From NCBI GenBank assembly GCA_036362985.1, contig JAYGXS010000005.1, positions 25,945,627 to 26,009,626 on the forward strand: a stretch of DNA of 64,000 nt, read 5' to 3'. The position numbers and the translations under genes were made by a program. Source of the DNA: Ligula intestinalis. Taxonomy: Eukaryota > Platyhelminthes > Cestoda > Diphyllobothriidea > Diphyllobothriidae. The notes under the pieces are model-generated. The model ran no database searches. It was not told the origin of the DNA and was given only the letters and a program-made list of their open reading frames with translations. Below are positions 1 to 10,960 of this stretch, in pieces (position 1 is the first letter of the stretch; every line of letters begins with the position of its first letter).

Positions 1-64
1 CTTATTAGCCTTCATCAGCCAAGCATAACCCTGAACACCAGCTGGTTCGACAACACAAACAAAC
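1..64 (-). repeat. Inverted fragment of the 344-bp repeat
   Basis: These bases are the reverse complement of about 163-227, and again of about 531-595, with two or three mismatches. They therefore form an inverted piece of the repeat that follows directly. Together the window start has an inverted fragment followed by two direct copies. A looser relative of the shared word (cttattagcc..catca) lies near 51250. The function and family are unknown. Confidence 0.7.
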
Positions 65-776
65 GCAGGTGGCGAGGCGCTGATGAACTGCGGTTCGATG
101 AAGTGCTTATGACCCATCTGATAGACTCCAGTGGTGGACCAACTGCGCCGTCTGTGAGTGCGTTTGTTTGTGTTGTCCAACCAGCTGGTGTTCAGGGTTA
201 TGCTTGGCTGATGATGGCTAATAAGCCCGAAACAGTTCTGTATCAAGTTACCCCCAAATGCTCTCATACCCCACTTACTGCTATTATGACTTGGCCGGAA
301 TCGGCCTGGCAGGCGGTCACCCGTTGGGGACCTCTGACCACCACACGAACTTTGTTTAGTTCGGAAGCCTGTTCGATCGGTGTTCGCACATTCCTGAGTG
401 AATATATACCCGATCAGCAGTGACAGCAAATGGCAGGTGGCGAGGCGCTGATGAACTGCGGTTCGATGAAGTGCTTATGACCCATCTGATAGACTCCAGT
501 GGTGGACCAACTGCACCGTCTGTGAGTGCGTTTGTTTGTGTTGTCCAACCAGCTGGTGTTCAGGGTTATGCTTGGCTGATGATGGCTAATAAGCCCGAAG
601 CAGTTCTGTATCAAGTTACCCCCAAATGCTGTCATACCCCACTTACTGCTATTATGACTTGGCCGGAATCGGCCTGGCAGGCGGTCACCCGTTGGGGACC
701 TCTGACCACCACACGAACTTTGTTTAGTTCGGAAGCCTATTCGATCGGTGTTCGCACATTCCTGAGTGAATATATA
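65..776 (+). repeat. Tandem duplication of a 344-bp unit
   Basis: Unit 1 is 65-408 and unit 2 is 433-776, offset by 368 bases and separated by a 24-base spacer (409-432). The two differ by only a few substitutions, so the duplication is recent. Both end in a gaatatata tract, which in unit 2 has grown into a (TA)n run. The open frames across the units show no recognisable domain, so I do not call them genes. The second unit abuts the broken end of a LINE reverse transcriptase. Confidence 0.8.
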
Positions 777-784
777 TATATATA
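771..784. repeat. (TA)n microsatellite at an element junction
   Basis: A pure TA run joins the end of the duplicated 344-bp repeat to the broken RT of the minus-strand LINE. It probably marks the insertion or recombination point. Confidence 0.8.
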
Positions 785-1437
785 AGGAAAAGGATAGGGC
801 CCAGAACAGAACCCTGGGGGACCCCACTATCAACTGCCACCGCCACCGATTGCTGATCACCAATACATACGGTTTGAGTTCGGCGAGTCAGAAAGTTTTC
901 GATCCATAGCAAAGGGTTGCCTGTTACCCCTATACGTCTAAGCTTGTATAGGGGACGTTGATGCGGCACAGTGTCAAATTCCTTTTTGAAATCTATGAAG
1001 ACTGCGTGCACCGTGTTTCCTTGATCGAGTGCTCTGGTCCATTGCTCTAGACAGAAGAGCAGATTTGTCAAGCAGGACCGTCCTCTATGGAATTCGTGCT
1101 GTTTATCAGAAAGGAGTCGATGACACTCTAAGAATTGCATTTACTTTATTTTGATAATTCGCTCCATGATTTTGCAACATGTAGGAATCAGGCTTATTGG
1201 CCTGTAGTTGTTTGCGGACGCCCGACTCCCACTTTTGTGTATGGGTGAGATCCACGCTGTCTCCCAGTCGGATGGCAGTTGGCCTGTGTTTAAGGAGGCC
1301 CGGCAGAGTAACTGCAGGGGTTCTGCCAACTCCACAGCTAGCTCTTTCAACAGTTTTGCAGGAATGCCGTCCGGACCTGACGACTTCATGTCTTGGAGCT
1401 TAAGAAGTTCTTGCAGGACAGTATTTTCTGTAAGCAC
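784..1437 (-). pseudogene. CR1-like reverse transcriptase, N-terminal half
   Basis: The first segment (1437 to 1141) carries the conserved SSGPDGIPAKLLKE and NNYRPISLIPTCCKIMERII blocks that open non-LTR RT domains. An in-frame TAA at 1141-1143 follows. The frame then continues (1140 to 784) through QHEFHRGRSCLTNL, the VFIDFKKEFDTVPH block containing the first catalytic Asp of RT motif A, and GVPQGSVLGPILFLIYI. It breaks at the (TA)n junction, before the second catalytic box. In a living element this enzyme would copy RNA into DNA at a nicked target. Here it is a relic. Confidence 0.88.
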
Positions 1438-2330
1438 AACCTAGTCAATAGTCGGCATCTCCTCGGTACTAAAATTGGTAACGGTTAGCTCGACCTCTCT
1501 CGTAAAAACCGACCGAAAGAACCTGGATAGATGCTTGGCCTTTGCTTTGTTCTCGCAAATTTCGGCGCCATCACCCGTTTTTAACAACGAGATGGGGTCT
1601 CAATTTTGGGTAGATCACCTAATGTAGTTGTAGAAGACCTTCGGATTTCCTACGGCACGGTTTATTAGGTCACTCTCGAAACTGGGAGGTTTTTAGTACA
1701 AGACCCTTAACCCTATTTCTCTGCGCTTTGTACTTGTTGTATGACTCTGTGGTCTTCTCTCTCCGATACGTTCGAAACAGCTTTTCTTTACGGTTAAACT
1801 CCCTCTTCAGTGTGTTTATTAGCTACTGGGGCCTATTTGTGGCTTTCATGTTTGAGATGGGGCAGAAACTGGTGATTAGCCGGTGTATTACAGTCTTTAA
1901 CACCATCCAATCCTCGTGGACACACCCGGTGAATGCCTCCCTCCAGTCTACGCTGCGCACTTTGGTTCTCATTTGGTTAAAGTTTCCGCGCCATATGTTG
2001 TCTAACGGTCGTGCTACGACCAGGTACAGAGAAGAGTGAATACTCCCACTGTAGTACTACGTGGTCGCTTTTGCCTAGAGGAGGTTAACAATTTACGATG
2101 TCTACACTGTCAGGCGCTTTTGACAGTATAAGATCTAGGCAGTTAGTCCGTTGCCCTTCACGCTGCCTGGTCGAAGATAAGACGTGTTGTGATATAAAGG
2201 CTTTTTATACCGCGCGTAGGAGTCGGCGATCAAAAATTAATTCTTACCCTGTCGCAGAACTGAGGTTCCAGTCGATATGCGGAGCAATAAAGTCGCCTAT
2301 AATCATGACATTGGATCTCACGGCAAATGA
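1438..2330 (-). pseudogene. Degraded LINE ORF2 linker between endonuclease and RT
   Basis: No long frame survives. On the minus strand 1621-1690 still reads like ESDLINRAVGNPKVFYNYI, the NPK..F..Y block usual just upstream of the RT in CR1-type ORF2 proteins. That ties the endonuclease and RT remnants into one element. Open frames on the plus strand here (about 1728-2334) match nothing I recognise. Confidence 0.6.
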
Positions 2331-2742
2331 TTAAACTTCGTAAATCAGGCGAGCGTCTGACTCTGGATCGTTCGACAGTGGTCGATAAACCGCCAAGATG
2401 TCAAGGGCTTGGGACCCCGTGGTTCTGACGGTGAGCCAAAGGGCCTCTTTATCGGACGCGAGCTGGTCAGTTTTGTTTGACACGTGCAGGCCATGTCTAA
2501 CATAGGTGAGCACACCTCCACCTTGACGCCCGGCTGTCTTTTCGGAACAGCTGAAAACCGGGGAGAGCAACTTCTCGATCGTCTATCTTTGTGGATAACC
2601 ATGTTTCTGTTATACAGACCACATCTGGTTCCACTTGGTACATAGTAATCTTAAGCTCGTCTATTTTAGACAGCAGGCTTTGTGCATAGGTGCATGTGCA
2701 CTTTAGTTTCCTGTTTCGGGTAGTTTTTGCGTTCGGGCTCAA
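2331..2742 (-). pseudogene. LINE AP-type endonuclease remnant
   Basis: The segment has NAKTTRNRKLKC and AQSLLSKIDELK, then EPDVVCITETWLS, where the ITETWL block holds the active-site Glu of apurinic-type LINE endonucleases, then LPGFQLFRKDS. After a frameshift near 2500-2540 it goes on with GGGVLTYVRHGLHVS and ALDILAVYRP. In the family this domain nicks target DNA to prime reverse transcription. Only the N-terminal half of the domain is recognisable. Confidence 0.85.
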
Positions 2743-2968
2743 CCCTCCTCATACTGGGTCGATTGCGTGGTTATCCGGACCGGACCTGTCCAAGGTGAGA
2801 ACAATGGACGTTGTATCACTTGGTTGCTGCAAATAAACAAGTTTTTTTTTCTTTTTTGCTGTGTCGCTCTTTCATTTCTGTAGCGATTTGAAGACGTTTG
2901 TCTCCTTATGCAACTGAGAAATCCTGCAGAAAAAAAACTGCCGCGTGAGATTCTTTGATTCTAAAATG

Positions 2969-3190
2969 CTAAGACAGGATGAGATTTGCTTCTTGGCTGC
3001 TGGCAATGAACACCTTCAGACGTCTGGGACGCGTCGATCCAGTTGGGCCCTCTGACCGTTTTCCAAGGCGGAATGCCTTAACGTACTCGATTGTTACGTT
3101 GGGTCCCAGCATTTTGTTCATAAGCGCACCGAAGAGCTGGATGTCTGCGGAATGCCGGTCCATGGGAGTGGTTGTGGTTGATTCTGCCAA
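2969..3190 (-). pseudogene. LINE ORF1 C-terminal domain remnant
   Basis: Seventy-three codons include ADIQLFGALMNKMLG, VKAFRLGKRSEG and RPRRLKVFIASSQEANLILS. This V.KAFRLGKR...RPLKV..SS..EA..ILS pattern is common in ORF1 proteins of flatworm CR1-like LINEs. It sits between the ORF1 repeat region and the endonuclease, as expected. The product would be an RNA-binding or chaperone-like ORF1p, but no nucleic-acid-binding fold can be proven by eye. Confidence 0.7.
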
Positions 3191-3378
3191 TCCCTGTATT
3201 ACGACGTTGGATTTGCTCTTAGCGACATTTTTACGCCTACGACATTGTCGCTTACTTTCTGACTAACTGCTCTTGTGCTGCTATTTTGACGGTTATGTTT
3301 GAGACCGGAGTCTATTGGTGCAGTACCAGTCTCGTTTTCTACTGCGGGCTTCTGGCTCGGGCTGGCCGATGTTGTTGC

Positions 3379-4512
3379 TTACCGCCCATGGACTTCGGTG
3401 CGATATTCATGCAGTTTTGCGGGGCCGGGCACTAAAACTTGGAGAGCCTTTACACTCGTATCTTTTTTGTCGACAGCGAGCTTGTTCAAATCTGCCTCAA
3501 TTGTGGCAACTTTGTCAGTTTTGGGGGCCTTCACTCCGGGTTTGGGCACGCTCTTGCCTGTTTTTGTGTGCGCCTTTACTTGAAGTATTGACGCACCTGT
3601 ATATACTTTGCTAGCAGGAAGGTTTTTCAAATCAACCTCAACTGCGTCTACTTGGTCAGCTGTTTGAACCTTCACTTCAAGTTTTGAAACATTCGTGTCT
3701 TCTGTTGACGAAGCCTTAACTGTAGATGCTGGCACACTCTTATCGTTTTTGTTTTTGTCAACTGTGATGTTATGCAAATTTTCCTCATCTGCGGCAATTT
3801 GGCCACCGTTGGAGGCCTTCACTCTAAGTGTTGACGCCCTTGTGTCTACTTTGCCGGCAGTAAGGTTTTTAACATTCGCCGCATTTGCGTGCAGTTCTTT
3901 CGTCCTACAAGAACGCAGCCGTCTCGGCGCAGATATTGGGCCCTGGGCAACTTCTTGTTCCTCTCGAATCTTTATTCGTGCGGTTTTGTTGATTTTAGCC
4001 CCGGATAAGGTGAGATCGATTCTGCTGGTGGACGTTTCATCCGCCTTCTGGCAACTTTAACGGTCCTGGGGCTCAAGCTTGCCTGACACTGTACACTGGC
4101 ACGTTTGTGTATGCTTGTCCTCCGACTTGGGCGTGTCTGGACCAATTAGGTGTTGGCTGCTACTAAGCGCCCTTAATGTTGATAAGAGCTGTGGATTGCA
4201 ACTTGTTTCGTCAATTGCCCTTAACTTGTCGAGTTTAAGCAGTTCTGCAAGTATTTCTGATAGAAGGTTCGTAAGACACTCTAGTCCAATTACTTTTCGC
4301 CGCATCTCTTTGCAGTGATTATAACCCTCTGGGCATATTGTGTCACCAGTTTTAGTGCACGCAACTGTCGGTAGCCCTCGCAGCTCAGTTGCGGTGGCCG
4401 AGGTGTCTTTACGGTCGCCCCCTGAGGCGAGCGTGCGCGGATCGATGCCACCTCTAGACGCGACCTTTTCCTCACGCGCGACAGTAGGGTCTTGAATGTC
4501 TGCATTCCCCAT
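3379..4512 (-). pseudogene. LINE ORF1 N-terminal part with lysine-rich peptide repeats
   Basis: Starting at an ATG at 4512, about 150 codons run to a stop at 4057 (MGNADIQDPTVAREE..). A second open stretch (3822 to 3379, 147 codons) holds three to four imperfect copies of a 45-50 residue unit. Examples are VEVDLKNLPASKVYTGAS, IEADLNKLAVDKKDTSVKA and a related block NVKNLTAGKVDTRAS just upstream. Each unit follows the pattern D/E-L-x-x-L-x-x-x-K..T..VKA. The repeat is rich in Lys, Val, Thr and Asp and looks disordered. Its placement upstream of the ORF1 C-terminal domain makes it part of the LINE. Confidence 0.55.
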
Positions 4513-6330
4513 GGGGTTGATTTTGGGTTTTGGCGAGCACAGATAACAACAAAATTTGGGATGGCCTACAGTTATGTTGCACTTGTATTCTACTCTTATA
4601 TCCTGGCTAAGGTTATAATGTCGAAATCTATATTGTCTATGCTAGTGGAAACTATTTCGGGTTGACAAGAGCAGGAAAGACAGCAAAAATATAGGTACGC
4701 CAATACTCATGTAGTGCTTGTCTTCTAATCTGATATCCAAGCTGTTGGTAAAAGTGTCAAATTGATAGTGTCTACACTATTAAAAACGGTTTGACCGCGT
4801 AACTACAAACGAGATAGTCTGATCTGTGAGTATGCTACAAGCAGTATATAAATTAATGCACAGCAGTTTATAAATTTTTGACTCAGCCTCTCCGCAGATA
4901 TTCCTCAGTGACCCTGAAGAATTTGATTTGGACAGGTAGAGTTTGTAATCCAAGCCAATAATTAATTATTGTCCGGTGGAAAATTTTGGATCTACATGTA
5001 GACCCAATGTAGAGCTCCCGTAGAATCCTACATGCTGTTTCAGGTGGAGCTCCCGAAGAGTCCTACTGCGTAGACTTGTAGGGTCCCCGTAGAACTCCAG
5101 TAGGATTCCACTTGCTATTAGTGTTCCAGCAGGATGCTCGATTTGGAGAAAAATTCCTGGTCAAACGGCGAGGGTATTGAAGGAAATTGGACAGAGGATC
5201 GTATAGCACAGGGTGTTTTTTTATTCAGTTTTACTCTGAAGACAATTTCTTTTGACGTAGAAGTTGAAATAACTTAGCCTTCGTCCTGCTCAAAAATTCA
5301 AACCGTGTGGGTTCAATTCCGTATGCTATAAGGAAAGACAGGACGAAACTTTCTTCTAGTATGCATTGTGCTGTGGAAGAATTCCATACTTAGTAAAAAA
5401 AAGACTGGAAAATTTTGTGTGAAGTTGATTTAATTGAACTGAAGCGAAGTTCAAGGAATCTCATTTATTTTTAGAAGCAAACAGCGATATAAGTTTTAAA
5501 AATTAGATTTACCTATTCTGTGAAGTTTTTTTGCAAAAAATGTAGTAATAAAAAGATCTTCGGTAGAACATTTTCTTTTACAGCACAGCTGGTCTTGCGC
5601 GTAAGCAGTGTCCATTATTTACCGCGAAGACAACCTATAGAAGGCCTTATTGAATTTGAGCATGTAGATATATATTTTTTGCAAACAATAAGTTCCGCTC
5701 AAGCGTCGTTTAGAAACGGAACAGACAGACGAATAATAGGTATTTCAAAAATGGTCATATATGGCCTGTTTTTTGTATTCGCACGCTTATTACGGATCGT
5801 GAAATTAATCTGCTAAAGCGGAAAATAATCCGTTATAAAGAGAAGAGTATTTTCTTTCTTTTCCAGTCAAAGGTAATCGTTTTTCATCAAGTCTACTAAG
5901 GAAATTGTCAAAAGTCTCCAAGTTCATTGTAGTATTACCTTGAAAAAAGTTAATATACACAGACGTTTGTCAGCTAAATATCCAATAAAAGTACTTTTTA
6001 AAGCGGTAACCTATTATGGAAGATTTTTTATGGATTTAAGGAATAAGAATTTGCGTTGTATACAGCAGACATTTTGTGTGCTCGACAATTTCGTTTGCTG
6101 TTTCGAAGCATTTCCACATTTGATCTACATGGCCATCTTCAAAAGAACTAATATCCAAAAGCTCGTTTTTTCGGCAAATGCTGTTTATACTTTTAACGTC
6201 AAACAGAAGCGCAATTTATCAACTTATCAATGAGGACAACGAAAACGAGCGAAACGATGAGAGACTTTATTCCAAGATATTCAATAACTACCCTGCCAGC
6301 ACAATCCCCGGATAGGACAGGGATAGAGAC
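4513..6330. other. AT-rich DNA without recognisable genes
   Basis: No homology-bearing frame was found on either strand. Within 4985-5125 there are five or six imperfect copies of a word like gtagagctcccgtagaatcc with spacing near 30 bases, a small degenerate tandem array. The open frames at 5520-5816 and 5940-6233 are low-complexity, AT-driven and lack domains. Confidence 0.6.
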
Positions 6331-6364
6331 GGGGGTAGGTGGGGCTAGGCGGGGATAAGCGGGG
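6331..6364 (+). other. G-quadruplex-forming motif
   Basis: Four G runs of at least four (6331-6335, 6341-6344, 6351-6354, 6361-6364) are separated by loops of 5, 6 and 6 bases. This meets the usual G4 rule. It is isolated in AT-rich DNA about 400 bases upstream of a decayed DNA-transposase gene. Confidence 0.7.
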
Positions 6365-6768
6365 ATAATGGTTAATGCATAGTTATTACTCGGTTACCCT
6401 TAATTTTGCGAATGCTGTTGACAGACCCAGAAGGCTATCTAAGTACGTTTTGTAAAATTTTAAAATTGTAAAGAAGCTATTTTTATTTATGATTAATGCA
6501 ATTTGACGTATATTTCCATTAAGTGCATCAATTAATTAGATATTAATACAATGGTAGCTTTGTTTAAGTTGACAAACAGGACGGTTAATACTTGCCTTGA
6601 CCTGCCGTCGAGACCAGCGTGATGACGACTGTCTTGTGTTTCACTAGTTCTCGTGTGTTAGTTAGCTGTGGTACGTTAAATATATTGTTTTTTATATATT
6701 TATTCATATGTTTTTTAATGAATATTTGTGCACAAAGTTCACTCTAGAGGAATTGGCTAATTCATTTC

Positions 6769-8396
6769 TTGAACCGTATGGAGCGCTTCTATCTCGGATA
6801 CCATCGGAGCATCATTTATAAGCCCATCCAACGTAGAAAACGGGCATATCGCGAGGCTTTTCCAGATGAGGTGACAACGGTTCCTACAACGTCTGCTGTT
6901 GCTGCCGATCAATCTCGGGAATCTTCGGATCCGGAACCAGAGATGCCCGTGCTTACCGCAGCGCTACCTTCTAGTGGGTATTTTTGGTGTATGAGTTATA
7001 CATTTAATTAAGATTCAGGAGACCTTGATAAGCCCAAATCCACGGCTGAAGGCTCGTTTCTACACGCAATTAGAGCATTTTGCGTGCGTCGGAAATTACT
7101 CTTCGCAATTTTGAGGGACATGGTAGATACGCTACGTGCCTTCCAGTGGACAAATATCCCCGAATTTCCAAATGATTCCAGGACATTTTTGGATACCCTT
7201 CGGTTTTGCATAATGAAGCCCCTAAATAATGGGAACTAGGTTCATGTAGGCCTAAGTGATGGTCTTATGCATATACCGAGTAAACGGCAGCAAACGGGTA
7301 TTCTCCAGGTGGGGGTTCAGCTTCACATAGATGGATTGCGGATTTGAAAAGTGACATGTGCTTGGTCCATACTCTGTCGCATTAGCCATTCATTTGTTTC
7401 GCAACCTTTCGTTGTTGGCGTTTTCTGCGGTTGGAGTAAGCCAGACCCTATACAGCTGTTTCTGGAAGACTGTGTGTCTGACCTGAAAGAAATTTTATTG
7501 TTTGGCCTTCCAACAGAAGGTGTAAATGGCGTTGTTGAGGTGGTTTTTGACAATGTTGTCTGTGACACTCCGGCTCGCTCTTATGGAAACAAGTGTCAGC
7601 CCACAACGGCTCTTTTGGATGTGATCGGTAAGAGTTTGCACAAAACTTACACCAAATATTTTAGGTGTTGTCACAAGAGGACGTTCACCAGCAGTAAGCT
7701 GGTATTTATCACCTTTAGTGGTCGTTTGCGAGATGATACTACATTCCGTAAGCGGGAAAACAGAAAGGTCACCACAAAGGGAGGTCCCCTTTAGAGGACC
7801 TACCCATTGACATATTGGGATCATTTCCACTTGATTACATGCACCTAGTCTGTCTGGGTGTCATGAAAGAGCTTCTCCATACTTGGAAATGGGGACAGCG
7901 TGAAGTGGAGACAGTGAAGTAAACACGCTTATTGACACTTGCAGTCGATGCCTACCGGCCGAATTTGCACGAAAATGCAGATCACTGGACCATCTGAAGT
8001 TTAGGAAGGCAGCTGAGTTTCGGCAGTTTTTACTGTACATAGGCCCCGTGGTTTTACCTCATTTCATTAACTGTGATCTTTATAATCATTTTTGATGTTG
8101 TCTATGGCTATTTATTTTTTTGTCATCCCCTGTTTTACAAGCGTTATGCTGACCTTGGTCGACAATTTTTGAACAATTTTGTCCACGACTACCCTATTTT
8201 GTACAAAGAAGAGCGCGTAGTCTATAGTTTTCATTCTCTGCTCCACCTTCCCGACGACGTGAGTTGGTTTGGAATGTTAGAAAATTCCTCGGCCTTTCCC
8301 TTCGAATCCTATTACCCAGTTAGGATACTGGGTACTTATTTCAAACTAGAGGAGGCTCGCCATCGCGCTAAGGTAGTGGAGGAGACCTCCGACTAA
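6769..8396 (+). pseudogene. Decayed DNA-transposase (tnp2/Transposase_21-like)
   Basis: Fragments in all three frames line up with a protein family widespread in invertebrate genomes that I associate with CACTA/EnSpm tnp2-like transposases. In order they are: an N-terminal segment from 6775 (RMERFYLGYHRS..); DSRTFLDTLR near 7180; a middle stretch 7390-7790 with GVFCGWSKPDP; GSFPLDYMHLVCLGVMKELL near 7815-7875; and a C-terminal part 8130-8396 with FLNNFVHDYPILY, VVYSFHSLLHLPDDVSWFG and NSSAFPFESYY. Frameshifts and stops separate the pieces, so no product is made. The PLDYMHLVCLGV and HSLLHLPDDV blocks are the strongest anchors. The superfamily is less certain than the transposon origin. Confidence 0.7.
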
Positions 8397-9639
8397 TCCA
8401 GTTCTGAACCAATGCTCAACGGCAGAGATTGTCGGAGGAAGTAAGCGTTTAGTACAACTAATGTTTCCTTTTCTAGGACTCGTCTTCAGCTGTCCACTTA
8501 TTACCATATGTACAAAATATTCTGATCAAAGACAATTTTTATATGAAGAAAGTGGTTGCTTTAAGTTTTGCACTTAACAAAATATGTAAGTTTATTGTTC
8601 TAATTTACAGCTATTTTTGAAGTCAGCAGAACCTGGGATTATCGATAAAATTTTATTTATCTTAGCAAACACTTCCTAATTATTTTGGTTATTTAAGTAC
8701 TTAACATGCCTAATGCTGCTTATCATTAGGACTGACTGCTACTCTGTCACCTGCCCCAACACCCCCCCCCCTTTGAACCACGTCATACAGGCTTGTATGA
8801 ACATGAACTAGCATGAACTGCCGTGTTGTTACAACTACCCCCCTCCCCCTCCTCTACTCCCTCATCAGGTGCCCACATCTATGACTAATTGTTTCTTCTC
8901 CCTTTACCTATCAACTTTCACCCATCTAGGCTGACACTTAATTGGACAGTTAATTCTCTTATTTATAGGCAACGATTGTCTGCAACTGAATTAGAGGTCA
9001 CGAAATTTTATGGCATCATTAACTTCTGCTAATCTCGTGACCTTTTTCTTGTTAAAATTTTTTTCAGGAAAATTTTTTTGCAATTTTCTCATCTGCGATA
9101 AATCGCCTTCAAAGTCGACTTTGGCAAGCCATACGACAGTTCTTCTGTCGAGTTCGAAGATGGGCACCGCGTGTTCCAACAAGCCGCAGAAAATGTTTGA
9201 GCAAGCCGAGGCAGAAACTAAGGCAGGCTGGGCAGGCTGCACGAAGGCTACAGCAAGCTAAAGCAACGCAACGAATTACCACGAATGAAAATCGAAGTTA
9301 AAGCAGACTTGTGGAAATCTGTAGTGGCCTTTTGCAGCCAGTTGGAACCCGCCGCTGACGCATGACGCCTTTAGCCTGCCTGTGCGCCCACTGCCTCCTG
9401 AGGCTAGGCGCTAACTGTCCTTGACCGACGCGCATGTACGCCTCAACGTGACCGCGCATCCACGCTAGCCAGTCCCAGTCCATCTCAAGGTTGCGCGCCC
9501 ACGCTAGTCTAGACATCATTCCCCTTATTGGCCGCCGGGACAAAGCATGCGCCAGTGACGCCTGATGTTTTCATCACTCTGGCACCAACCCGAATTGGGA
9601 ACGGACGCACTAGGCCGCGAGTCAACACTCTTTCCATCT
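8397..9639. other. Intergenic DNA, no recognised gene
   Basis: AT-rich sequence with a C10 run at 8762-8771. Opposed open frames at about 8991-9261 (83 codons on each strand) are complementary shadows without any family I recognise. From 9300 the base composition becomes more GC-rich as the next repeat family approaches. Confidence 0.5.
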
Positions 9640-9825
9640 ATTCTCCGTTCCATTGTGTACAAAATAACCTCTTTCTTCTACTCTGGCCTTCCCAAAACTT
9701 CTCCCATCTCCTAAGGAACCAGGCCTCGAAGATTGTAGCTGCTAGGGTTACTTGTCTTAGCCTTAACACCTATAACTATTGACTCCAATTGTGAGATGAA
9801 CTCTCAACTCAACTTCTGATGTGGC
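9640..9825 (+). repeat. Dispersed repeat A, copy 1
   Basis: The block from tgtacaaaataacctc to aacacctataac recurs near 10800-10960 in the same orientation and at 45483-45605 inverted. The shared core runs cttcccaa-ac..ctcccat..aaggaacc-ggcctcgaagat, then tagggtta..gtcttagccttaacac. The family is unknown and lacks coding capacity. Confidence 0.75.
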
Positions 9826-10799
9826 CGAGCTTAATCATCGTCAGACCTCCCTCGCCTTCAACTGAATTTTTCCTGTGTCATTTCATTGGGCCACGAAATG
9901 GAGAATTTAATAACCGACACCCTGCCGTGAAGCAAGAGGGAGATTCTCAATCGCTCACAGCCCACGGACCTAAGGCTCTGGTTCTTTCCAGATCCCACGG
10001 AGCTATTCCTGCTATGAGTGCCAATACTCAGGCCTCTTTTCCAAACTCGGACTCTACTTCTACTGCCAACGGTACCCCTTTCTCCTCTCAGCGAACACTA
10101 ACATGGTATACTGATTTGCCATCGAAGTTCAATGCAGCCAACCAACTCCCTCCTACGTAGTCGAGATAACTAATCTCTTACAAGATGCCGATGCACGCGT
10201 AGTCGAGAACTTCCCTCCTACCGCAGATACAGTTGCCCACGCGGACGTGAGAAGACCTTTCCTCCTCCCGAGCGGCACTGGTGGCACTGACATGACTCTC
10301 GCATGCCAGCCACAGAAGCTCGTGCAGGCCACAACTGTCCCTTCAACCTGGCTCCGGCAAGCCAGCCACACGAACACCAGCTGTTTGAACCCTACTGTTG
10401 GTACGTTACTCCTTCACTATCTTTCACTAATCTTCCTTCGTTCGATCTCTTTCATCGACAAACTACGGTCTTTGAGAGGAGCCCTTGTAGTGGACCTTAA
10501 AGCCACCGTTGACTCATCACGCCAACGCTGTGGTTACCGTGATGGCTGACACCTGGCCTGTCTCTAGCTCAAGGACCAGGGCCATCTACTGACATACAGG
10601 GCTTAATCTTGCGCAGTGCAACCAATCATCAGCAGTCTATCGAGACAAAACGAGCATTCGGCGGCCGCCGGGGATGACTGCGGTCAGAGGACACTTTGAA
10701 TTCCACCTCCACGCGTTGCGGTTGCGGTGACGCCACTCTCTCACGGTCGGACGCCTTGTAAGACCAATTGGCAACTTTTCCCCTAACTCTTCTGTAAAC

Positions 10800-10960
10800 A
10801 GTACACTAATCCGTCTACTCTGCCTTCCCAAGACTATCCCATATACTACGGAACCGGGCCTCGAAGATTGTAGTTCTTAGGGTTGACCGTCTTAGCCTTA
10901 ACACCTATAACTGGTGTCCACTCGCCCAACGCTCCCACCTCCGCTTCCGGTGTAAAGAAA
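10800..10960 (+). repeat. Dispersed repeat A, copy 2
   Basis: Direct copy of the 9640-9825 repeat, about 1.15 kb downstream. The common core is cctcgaagattgtag followed by gtcttagccttaacac, and the similarity extends into the C-rich tail. Confidence 0.75.

Larger units (their letters stand above)
784..4512 (-). mobile_element. CR1-like non-LTR retrotransposon, 3' truncated and decayed
   Basis: Read on the minus strand, remains occur in the order expected of a CR1-group LINE: an ORF1 with a lysine-rich repeat region (4512 to 3379), an ORF1 C-terminal domain (3190 to 2969), an AP-type endonuclease (2742 to 2331), a degraded linker, and an RT N-terminal half (1437 to 784). The element stops right after the RT motif GVPQGSVLGP, so the catalytic FADD box, the thumb and the 3' UTR are missing. 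In-frame stops and frameshifts are scattered throughout, so it is dead. The clade call rests on motif style, not on a tree. Confidence 0.8.

Noticed and set aside
414..863. 149-codon minus-strand frame
   Set aside because: It bridges the 344-bp repeat and the LINE RT on another frame; no domain.
5290..5330. B-box-like gggttcaattcc
   Set aside because: No A-box at the right distance upstream and no tRNA fold.
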